12,666 nucleotides of DNA, taken from positions 1 to 12,666 of the forward strand of contig JAKSDN010001261.1 of the NCBI GenBank assembly GCA_022360075.1, in the 5' to 3' direction. Below the pieces are notes generated by a model, which worked only from the letters and a program-made list of their open reading frames with translations, was not told where the DNA came from and did no database searches. Of this stretch, positions 7,446-12,666 are shown one piece after another. Position 1 is the stretch's first letter; each line of letters begins with the position of its first letter. The position numbers and the translations under genes are program-made. The DNA is from Kiloniellales bacterium (GTDB lineage: Bacteria; Pseudomonadota; Alphaproteobacteria; Kiloniellales; JAKSDN01).

Positions 7446-7451
7446 TGGCCG

Positions 7452-8144
7452 ATGGCGACCGGGGAACAGAGGGTGGAGGCTGTCGAGCGGGCGCTGTCGC
7501 TGCTCGATTGTTTCGATGAGCAGGCGAGCAGTCAGTCGCTGGCCGAGCTCGCCGAGAAGACCGGCTTCTACAAGTCGACGATCCTGCGCCTCGCCGCTTC
7601 GCTGCAGCGCTACGGCTATCTCGACCGCGGCGAGGATGGTCTCTTCCATCTAGGTCCAAGCCTCTGGCGCCTCGGGTCGCTCTATCGGCGCGGCTTCGAC
7701 CTCGGGGACGCGATCCGGCGGGAGTTGCGCCGCCTGGTCGAGATCACGGGCGAAACGGCGTCCTACTACGTGCGCGAAGGCGAGCGCCGCGTCTGCCTCT
7801 ATCGCCACAATTCGCCACGGGCGGCGCGTCATCACCTGAGCGAAGGGGAGAGCCTCAGCCTCGAAGGCGGCGCGAGCGCGCGGGTGCTACGGGCCTTCGC
7901 CGGCGAACCCGGCAAGGCTTGCGCATCGGTCCGCGAGCGGGGCCATGCCGTGTCGCTGGGCGAGCGTGATCCGGAGGTCGCCGCCGTGTCGGTGCCGCTT
8001 CTCGACGAAGCAGGTCAGCTACGCGGCGCGCTCGCGGTGTCCGGCCTGATCAGCCGCTTCGACGCCAAGCGACGGCGGAAGGCGCTCGCTGCGTTGGTGG
8101 AGAGTTCCGGGCGTCTGAAGCCCATTGTGCCGCCGGCTGAATGA
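7452..8144 (+). CDS. IclR family transcriptional regulator
   Basis: A 230-residue regulator with an N-terminal winged helix-turn-helix (about residues 6-65: VEAVERALSLLDCF, LAELAEKTGFYKSTILRLAASLQRYGYL) followed by the IclR effector domain (from about 75, with YYVREGERRVCLYRHNSP and the C-terminal SVPLLDEAGQLRGALAVSG). Such proteins bind small carboxylic acids or aromatic compounds and commonly control an adjacent catabolic operon. It is divergent from the CoA-transferase/lyase pair across 76 bases that hold a strong promoter and palindromes, so those genes and itself are the likely targets. The ATG at 7452 is chosen because the conserved domain begins right after it and upstream in-frame starts would run through the promoter. 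No ribosome binding site precedes it, so the start is slightly uncertain. Confidence 0.9.
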   Translation: MATGEQRVEAVERALSLLDCFDEQASSQSLAELAEKTGFYKSTILRLAASLQRYGYLDRGEDGLFHLGPSLWRLGSLYRRGFDLGDAIRRELRRLVEITGETASYYVREGERRVCLYRHNSPRAARHHLSEGESLSLEGGASARVLRAFAGEPGKACASVRERGHAVSLGERDPEVAAVSVPLLDEAGQLRGALAVSGLISRFDAKRRRKALAALVESSGRLKPIVPPAE

Positions 8145-8259
8145 GATGTCCGTTGCGAGGCTCTGGGCGGCTGTGGAGCGCCGAAGTCGAGCCGATGGTA
8201 AAGCGTAGGCATGGAGGGAGTGTGTCGTCCAATGAACTGGCCCTCCATACCTCTCTATC

Positions 8260-8367
8260 CTGTCACCCTCGGGCTTGACCCGAGGGTCCATCGAAGTCCG
8301 AGACGCGGACGCAAATGGATTGCCGGGAGCGCGAAGCGCTCGGGCTTCGCCCGCCCGGCAATGACAG
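8260..8367. repeat. Composite palindromic intergenic repeat, alphaproteobacterial type
   Basis: A 108-bp element bounded by inverted CTGTCA (8260-8265) and TGACAG (8362-8367). Left module: ACCCTCGGG/CCCGAGGGT (8265-8273, 8279-8287) around CTTGA. Centre: a GTCCG/CGGAC hairpin (8296-8310) between TCCA (8287-8290) and TGGA (8316-8319). Right module: outer stem ATTGCCGGG/CCCGGCAAT (8319-8327, 8354-8362) enclosing two adjacent hairpins, AGCGC-GAA-GCGCT (8328-8340) and CGGGC-TTC-GCCCG (8341-8353), with no unpaired base left over at the junction. The minus-strand translation begins MDPRVKPEGD, the well-known false peptide of dispersed alphaproteobacterial repeats. It lies between convergent gene ends (8144 and 8427) and could terminate both. 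The rest of this 282-base gap shows nothing I can assign. Confidence 0.75.
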
Positions 8368-8426
8368 TCTAAGTTTGGTTGATCGCCCAGTCCCTAGACA
8401 CTCACTCCGCCACTCATGTCACACTC

Positions 8427-8807
8427 TCACGGCGAGAACTCGCGGCTGAGGATGTAGGCAACCATGCTCATGCGCTCTTCCTTGCTGTAGACCTCCTTCC
8501 ACGCGGGCATCTTGCGAAAGCCGTTGGTGACGCGGTCGAAGACGAAGTCGGGCGTGTAGCGTCGCGGCTTCAGCTTTGGCGCCTTGCCGGGATAAGCGGA
8601 CTTGCCATGGCAGTGGCGGCACTGCTCTTCCCAAAGGACCTTGCCCGCGTCGATATGCGCGGTGTCGGTGAGATAGGCCTCGGTGAAGACGGCGGGCGTT
8701 TCGGCCGGCGCCTCGTCCGTCGTGTCGGCCAGGGCGGGGCCCGTTGTCGCGAACGCAAGCGCGGCGAAGCCCAGCAGGGCTGACTGGCAGAAACGTCGAG
8801 TGCTCAT
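8427..8807 (-). CDS. Small periplasmic c-type cytochrome
   Basis: A 126-residue secreted monohaem cytochrome c. Residues 1-27 form a signal peptide (STRRFCQSALLGFAALAFA, ending PALA). The haem site is C63-R-H-C66-H67, and M100 in FRKMPAW is the probable sixth ligand. The C-terminal MVAYILS helix is typical of class I cytochromes. It lies downstream of, and on the same strand as, the PQQ-type sugar dehydrogenase, 148 bases away with a strong hairpin between, so it is the likely electron acceptor for that enzyme (inferred). The start at 8807 is chosen because it opens on the signal peptide. The frame stays open to 8912, but that extension runs through the hairpin. The ribosome binding site is weak or distant. 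Confidence 0.88.
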   Translation of the reverse strand: MSTRRFCQSALLGFAALAFATTGPALADTTDEAPAETPAVFTEAYLTDTAHIDAGKVLWEEQCRHCHGKSAYPGKAPKLKPRRYTPDFVFDRVTNGFRKMPAWKEVYSKEERMSMVAYILSREFSP

Positions 8808-8868
8808 CGGGTGATCGGTCTCTCTCCTGATTCGGCAGGATTGTGTTCGCGTGGCGACCTGAGCGTGG

Positions 8869-8900
8869 CACGGCCCCGGCCGAATTGCGCCGGGGCCGTG
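8869..8900 (-). terminator. Strong GC hairpin between the sugar dehydrogenase and cytochrome c genes
   Basis: Perfect 12-bp arms (CACGGCCCCGGC at 8869-8880, GCCGGGGCCGTG at 8889-8900) with an 8-base loop, 55 bases after the dehydrogenase stop codon. There is no T-run on either side, so it may be a weak terminator, an RNA-stability element protecting the dehydrogenase message, or an attenuator that lowers expression of the downstream cytochrome gene. Confidence 0.55.
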
Positions 8901-8955
8901 GACCTCGCTCATGTCCCGGCCGATACGTTCGGACCGGAGAGCCTTCGCCGATAGG

Positions 8956-10248
8956 CTATTGGGCCGGCACGATCTTGTAGATCGTATCCAGGGTGCCCAC
9001 CGGGCCCGTCGTGATCGAGGTCAGGGCGTAGACCTCGCCCGCCGCGTCCTGCGCGAAAGCCAGGATATAAGGCACGTTGCCGTCCATGTTGGCGACCGTC
9101 GCGACCTCCATCGACCAGCTTCCGTCCGAGCCCTTCGTGCCCACGAAGATTTGGCCGTTCATCTCGCCGAAGTTCTTGCTCCAGTCGCCGAAGATGTACT
9201 TGCCGTCCCAGGCGCTGTGCGAGCCGCGGTAGATGTAGCCGCCGGTCACGGAGATGCCCAAGCAGCCGTTCGGCTTCGCCGTGCAATTCTGGTACTCGAG
9301 GATCGGCATCACCATGCCGCTGGTATCGCAGGACGGTGGGTGATCGTCGGGATTGACGTAGTCGAAGCAGTGCGAGGCTTCCATCTTGCGCCAGCCGAGG
9401 TTGGCGCCGCGCTCGACGATGCTGATCTCCTCGTAGCTGTTCTGCTGAACGTCGCCACAGATCAGCATGTCGCCGCCCATGTCGAAGGAGCAGCGCCAGG
9501 CGTTACGCAGGCCATAGGCCCAAATCTCGGGTAGCGCATTGTTGTTGCCCACGAAGGGATTGTCGTCGGGTATGCCATAGGGATCGCCGCCGTCGACATC
9601 GACGCGCAGCATCTTGCCATGCATCGACAGCAGATCCTGGCCGTTGCCCTCGGTCACGTTGTGGCCGATACCCCAGTCGTTGGCATAGCCGCCATCGCCG
9701 GTCGAGATGTAGAGCATCCCGTCCTTGCCGAAGTCGATCCAATGGCCGTTGTGATTGAACTGGGGCCAGTCGATCGAGGTGATGATGCGGCCGGACTTCG
9801 GATCGGCCACGTCGGGATCGTCGGCCGAGACCGTGAACTCCTCGACGACGTTGGTGTGACTCCACCAGAACTGTTTGGCCAGATCGCCCTGGAAGTCCAG
9901 ATGCGCGCTGTAGGCGACGTAGAACTTGCCATTGTTCTGGAAGTCCGGATGGAACGCGAGCCCGAGCAGTCCCTTTTCGTCGAAGTCCTTCCAGAGGCGC
10001 GGGATCTTGTTGCGGATGTCGAGGAACGGTTCCGCCAGCAGCTCGCCGTCCTGGATGATGCGCACGCGGCCGAACTGTTCGATGACGAAGAGGCGACTGT
10101 CGCCTGGGGGCTGCACCATCGCCAGCGGCGTGTTGATGCCGGAGACGAAGGGTTCGAGCTTGACCCTGACTTCGGCCTCCGCGGCGGTGGTCATGCACAC
10201 GAGTGCAAAACAACCCGCGGCGAACGTAATGTGCTTGCTTAGGCCCAT
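8956..10248 (-). CDS. Secreted PQQ-dependent sugar dehydrogenase (glucose/sorbosone dehydrogenase family)
   Basis: A 430-residue six-bladed beta-propeller of the soluble quinoprotein sugar dehydrogenase family, which oxidises aldoses or similar alcohols in the periplasm with PQQ. A signal peptide covers residues 1-25 (ending AEA). Conserved parts are GLLGLAFHPDF at 93-103, the active-site histidine H166 in QFNHNGHWIDFGKDG, STGDGG at 182-187 and R248 in YGLRNAWR, matching the His and Arg of the glucose dehydrogenase active site. The mature protein has six cysteines (253, 264, 294, 307, 322, 329), suggesting disulfides. The start has a strong GGGAGGAG ribosome binding site, and CATAAT (10274-10279) is a possible -10. 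The actual substrate is unknown, and some family members resemble Hhip-like proteins without proven activity. The cytochrome c downstream supports a redox role. Confidence 0.88.
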   Translation of the reverse strand: MGLSKHITFAAGCFALVCMTTAAEAEVRVKLEPFVSGINTPLAMVQPPGDSRLFVIEQFGRVRIIQDGELLAEPFLDIRNKIPRLWKDFDEKGLLGLAFHPDFQNNGKFYVAYSAHLDFQGDLAKQFWWSHTNVVEEFTVSADDPDVADPKSGRIITSIDWPQFNHNGHWIDFGKDGMLYISTGDGGYANDWGIGHNVTEGNGQDLLSMHGKMLRVDVDGGDPYGIPDDNPFVGNNNALPEIWAYGLRNAWRCSFDMGGDMLICGDVQQNSYEEISIVERGANLGWRKMEASHCFDYVNPDDHPPSCDTSGMVMPILEYQNCTAKPNGCLGISVTGGYIYRGSHSAWDGKYIFGDWSKNFGEMNGQIFVGTKGSDGSWSMEVATVANMDGNVPYILAFAQDAAGEVYALTSITTGPVGTLDTIYKIVPAQ

Positions 10249-10383
10249 GGTGATTCTCCTCCCTTACACACCAATTATGTTGTTTTTTGTCGGGCTTACC
10301 GTCGAAGAAGAGACGGGCGACACAAGCTTAGCGGGCTTTGCTTGACCCGTCCATTAACCATAAAACTCCAGACTGTTCGTACG

Positions 10384-11310
10384 CTATTCGATTTCCAGGT
10401 CGGCCATCGAGAGCTTCGCCTTGAGCTCTTCGACGCGCGGCTCGCGGCCGCCGCGCAGGATCGAGTTGCCCTCGTAAAGCGTGCGCTGATCGATCGCCGC
10501 CGGCTTCAGCCAGTCGTCCTCGGCCATCTGCCCGCTTTGGCCATAGGCGGCCAGCGCGTTCTCGTAGCAGACCTTGCGCACGTCGGCCTCGGCGATGCCG
10601 CGCTCCAGGGCGAGCTTCGCCGTCTTGGGCACGCCGAGCGGATCGGAGATGCCCCAGTCGCAGGCGGAATCGACGATCACGCGCTCCGAGCCGTACTGCT
10701 TGAGGATCTCGACCATGCGCACGTTGCCCATCTTGGTGCTGGGATAGATCGAGAAGGCACACCAGAAGCCGCGGTCGAGCGTCTCCGCCACAGTCTCTTC
10801 GTTGTTGTGGTCGATGACCACTTTCGTGGGCGCCAGGCCGTGCTCCTCGCAGACGTCCATCGAGCGGCTGGTGCCGCGTTTCTTGTCGCGATGGGGCGTG
10901 TGGATCATGACGGGCAGGTCGAGCTCCTTGGCCAGCTCGAGCTGCAGGCGAAAGTACTTGTCCTCCAGGTCGGTCTGCTCGTCGTAGCCGATCTCGCCGA
11001 TCGCCACCACGCCCTCCTTGAGCGCGAAGCGCGGCAGGATCTCCATCACGTCCTCGGCCAGCTTCTCGTCGTTGGCCTCCTTCGAGTTGAGACCGATCGT
11101 ACAGTAGTGGCGGATGCCGAACTGTCCGGCGCGAAAGCGTTCGAAGCCGACGATCTGCGAGAGGTAGTCGATGTAGCTGCCGACGTTGGTGCGCGGCTGG
11201 CCGATCCAGAACGCCGGCTCGATCAAGGCGACGATGCCGGCCTCGGCCATGGCCTCGTAGTCGTCCGTGGTGCGCGAGATCATGTGGGTGTGGGGATCGA
11301 TGAACATCAT
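10384..11310 (-). CDS. eboB: EboB, TatD-family metal-dependent hydrolase of the ebo cluster
   Basis: A 308-residue TIM-barrel amidohydrolase-type protein. Metal-binding residues are visible in order: H7 and H9 in DPHTHM, E106 in IGEIGYDE, H137 in MIHTPHR, H168 in VIDHNNEE and D214 in VDSACDWG. The sequence differs from true TatD DNases (for example FWIGQPRTN, CTIGLNSKEAN) and matches the TatD-like EboB group, with a C-terminal extension beyond about residue 265. It follows eboA by 12 bases on the same strand, with GGGAGA upstream of tandem ATG codons. Ebo genes are required in a cyanobacterium to move a scytonemin precursor to the periplasm, but the chemistry of EboB is unknown. The family call is firm and the function here is open. 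Confidence 0.85.
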   Translation of the reverse strand: MMFIDPHTHMISRTTDDYEAMAEAGIVALIEPAFWIGQPRTNVGSYIDYLSQIVGFERFRAGQFGIRHYCTIGLNSKEANDEKLAEDVMEILPRFALKEGVVAIGEIGYDEQTDLEDKYFRLQLELAKELDLPVMIHTPHRDKKRGTSRSMDVCEEHGLAPTKVVIDHNNEETVAETLDRGFWCAFSIYPSTKMGNVRMVEILKQYGSERVIVDSACDWGISDPLGVPKTAKLALERGIAEADVRKVCYENALAAYGQSGQMAEDDWLKPAAIDQRTLYEGNSILRGGREPRVEELKAKLSMADLEIE

Positions 11311-11322
11311 GATGACGTCTCC

Positions 11323-12195
11323 CTAGTGTCCCTGCGCCAAGCGGTCCCAGGATAGGTCGCCGCCCTGGACCAGGGACGATAGTTCCGCCGCGGTGGCCAG
11401 CAGCGCCTTGGCGTCGGCCGCCGGGCTGCTCGCCAGGGCCAGGGCCGCGCCCCGGCGCTCGCTCTCGTCGTCGGAGGCGAGCGCCCGCTCGAAATCCGCC
11501 AAGGCCGAGCCCTGGGCGAAGGGACCGACGCAGCGCCATAGCTCGGGCGAGACCGGCCGGCCGGCGGCCCAGCGCTCGTGGGCGTAGTCGCGCAGGATCT
11601 CCGCCAGCGACGGATTGGCGCGCTGGTCCAGACCCTGGATCGGATAGAGCGTGCTGCCGATGAACAGCGCCTTCAGCACCATCTGATTCCAGCGGTTCTC
11701 GTCGAAGAACTCGCGCGGATAGGGATTGCGGTGGGCCACCGCCTCGAAGATCGCACGCATGTTCGTGCGCACGCCCTCGGCGGCCTGATCCTCCAGGCTC
11801 TCGGGCGCCGGATAGAGCGGCAGGCCGCGGTAGAAAGCAACGGCCTCGGAGACCTCGGCCGAGCGGCAGAGCTCGCGAAAGCGCGCTGGAAAGGCGTTGT
11901 CGCCCGCCGCACTGGCCAGCAGGATCAGGATGCGCGCGGCCTCGTCGACGCTCCAGCCCTGCGGGGCCCAACCGGGCCGCGCCGCCTCGGCCTGCGCCAG
12001 GTCCTCGGCCGCGAGCGCCAGGTCGGCCTTGCCGAGGCGCCGCGGCGCCATGCCGAGGGCGATGTGCAGCGAGCGCTCGCCGCCCGCCGCTTGATCGGCC
12101 ACAGACGCCAGGCGCTCCACGAGCCAAGTGTCTTGCTCGTCCGATAGCTGGCGCCGGAGCCATGCGCGCAGAAGCGCGCTTGGACTCTCTGTCAT
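11323..12195 (-). CDS. eboA: EboA-domain protein of the ebo cluster
   Basis: A 290-residue soluble, mostly helical protein with no signal peptide or membrane segment. I recognise the EboA family pattern: N-terminal LLRAWLRRQLSDEQ, the early segment MAPRRLGKADLAL, RPGWAPQGWSVDEAARILILL at 73-93, YRGLPLYPAPE near 122, then the long conserved block NMRAIFEAVAHRNPYP and WNQMVLKALFIG, ending in NPSLAEILRDYAHERWAAGR (145-213). The last 60 residues are Ala-rich and variable. The biochemical role of EboA is unknown. It is the first gene of a leftward pair with eboB. The ATG at 12195 has GGGGAGG only a few bases upstream, a slightly short spacing. A divergent phosphatase-family gene like eboF supports an ebo locus. 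Confidence 0.85.
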   Translation of the reverse strand: MTESPSALLRAWLRRQLSDEQDTWLVERLASVADQAAGGERSLHIALGMAPRRLGKADLALAAEDLAQAEAARPGWAPQGWSVDEAARILILLASAAGDNAFPARFRELCRSAEVSEAVAFYRGLPLYPAPESLEDQAAEGVRTNMRAIFEAVAHRNPYPREFFDENRWNQMVLKALFIGSTLYPIQGLDQRANPSLAEILRDYAHERWAAGRPVSPELWRCVGPFAQGSALADFERALASDDESERRGAALALASSPAADAKALLATAAELSSLVQGGDLSWDRLAQGH

Positions 12196-12411
12196 TTCCT
12201 CCCCACCCTTGCTTTTTCTCGTTGGATTCGCGCCGGGTGCGATGCGCCTGGACCTTTAGCATAGGACTCAACAAGAGCCCGTCGCGAGAAAAAAGTTCGC
12301 CTCGTCGCGTTCGACGTCGAGCGATGTGCGGCAAATTCCGCATGCTGGAATTCGAGGCGTGCCGACGTGGCCTCTTGCCTCATCCCGACCCCAGCGCCTA
12401 ACGTCGCGGCC
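12196..12411. promoter_or_regulatory. Divergent intergenic region between eboA and the eboF-like gene
   Basis: These 216 bases must contain the promoters for both directions. No convincing -35/-10 pair is visible on either strand. Two small symmetric sites occur: the perfect 10-bp palindrome TCGACGTCGA at 12311-12320, and an inverted repeat AATTCC/GGAATT (12334-12339 and 12347-12352) around a 7-base centre, 60 bases before the plus-strand start codon. Either could be an operator. Short open frames across the gap look like chance. Confidence 0.4.
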
Positions 12412-12666
12412 ATGAAAAAGACTCTCGTGGTCCTCGTCGTCGGTCTGTCCCCCTCGCTGATCGGCCCGCACACCCCGAACCTGAAACGATTGTCCGAGCG
12501 CGGCGGCCAGCGCCCGCTTACCACGGTGCTGCCGGCGGTCACCTGCACGGCGCAGTCCTCTCTCGTCACGGGCCTCATGCCGTCGGGCCACGGCGCGGTC
12601 GCGAATGGCTGGTACTTCCGCGATCTCTCCGAGGTCTGGCTGTGGCGGCAGTCGAACCGGCTGGTC
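12412..12666 (+). CDS. eboF: Alkaline phosphatase / nucleotide pyrophosphatase family protein, EboF-like (partial, 3' end outside window)
   Basis: The first 85 residues of an alkaline-phosphatase-superfamily hydrolase of the type I phosphodiesterase/nucleotide pyrophosphatase group. HTPNLKRLSERG (20-31), PAVTCTAQSSLVTGLMPSGHG (41-61) and the following VANGW fit the family, with T44 in the position of the nucleophile. The Asp that normally opens the first metal-binding motif (DG) is replaced by V10 in VVGLSPSLIG, so this branch may bind metal differently. There is no signal peptide call: the hydrophobic LVVLVVGL is the first beta strand of the fold. The ATG at 12412 lacks an obvious ribosome binding site. 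Divergent orientation from eboA/eboB suggests it opens a second ebo transcript continuing to the right. The symbol is by context and pattern. Confidence 0.75.
   Translation, partial: MKKTLVVLVVGLSPSLIGPHTPNLKRLSERGGQRPLTTVLPAVTCTAQSSLVTGLMPSGHGAVANGWYFRDLSEVWLWRQSNRLV

Noticed and set aside
7332..7451. Longer IclR-type start points upstream of 7452
   Set aside because: They run through the AT-rich divergent promoter and the opposing gene start, and the conserved domain begins only after 7452.
8019..8291. Minus-strand open frame starting MDPRVKPEGD
   Set aside because: This is the familiar chance translation of the alphaproteobacterial palindromic repeat, and the frame then runs antisense through the IclR gene.
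8427..8912. Longer cytochrome c start at 8912
   Set aside because: The extra 35 residues are encoded by the intergenic hairpin and would bury the signal peptide.
12311..12320. 10-bp palindrome TCGACGTCGA as a definite operator
   Set aside because: Short GC-rich palindromes of this kind arise readily by chance here, so I kept it only as a remark in the intergenic entry.
10328..12343. Long minus-strand open frame (671 codons) overlapping eboA and eboB out of frame
   Set aside because: It is Arg/Ala/Gly-rich and featureless, while the eboA and eboB frames hold conserved motifs.

Overview
This is a GC-rich, gene-dense chromosomal window, most likely from an alphaproteobacterium (Rhodospirillales/Rhizobiales-like). 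I infer this from the base composition, from gene families common in that class, and above all from the intergenic palindromic element at 8260-8367. That element encodes the chance peptide MDPRVKPEGD, a hallmark of dispersed alphaproteobacterial repeats. There is no sign of tRNA, rRNA, CRISPR, transposase or phage genes.

Left region (1-5391): a tripartite tricarboxylate transporter operon, tctC-tctB-tctA, runs leftward and tctA leaves the window. It is preceded, on the same strand, by a second and unrelated periplasmic solute-binding protein gene. Divergent from that gene is a two-component pair, an OmpR-type response regulator followed with no gap by a TctE-like sensor kinase. This resembles the classical tctCBA/tctDE arrangement with an extra binding protein inserted, and it suggests a three-part sensor (binding protein, kinase, regulator).

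Middle region (5358-8144): a leftward, translationally coupled pair encodes a CaiB/BaiF-type CoA-transferase and a short citrate-synthase-like protein (citryl-CoA lyase type). A divergent IclR-type regulator shares a compact promoter region with them, including a near-consensus sigma-70 promoter and palindromes over its start site. Read together with the left region, the window can encode detection, import, CoA activation and cleavage of citrate or a related tricarboxylate. The substrate is inferred.

A 282-bp gap (8145-8426) carries the composite palindromic repeat. Next, all leftward, come a soluble PQQ-type sugar dehydrogenase and a small periplasmic cytochrome c, the likely dehydrogenase and electron acceptor.

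Right region (10384-12666): eboA (EboA-domain protein) and eboB (TatD-like hydrolase) run leftward. A divergent alkaline-phosphatase/nucleotide-pyrophosphatase family gene, resembling eboF, runs off the right edge. This looks like one end of an ebo cluster, a poorly understood system known from cyanobacteria, Bacteroidetes, Pseudomonas and eustigmatophyte plastids, here in a split, divergent layout. It is the most interesting lead in the window.
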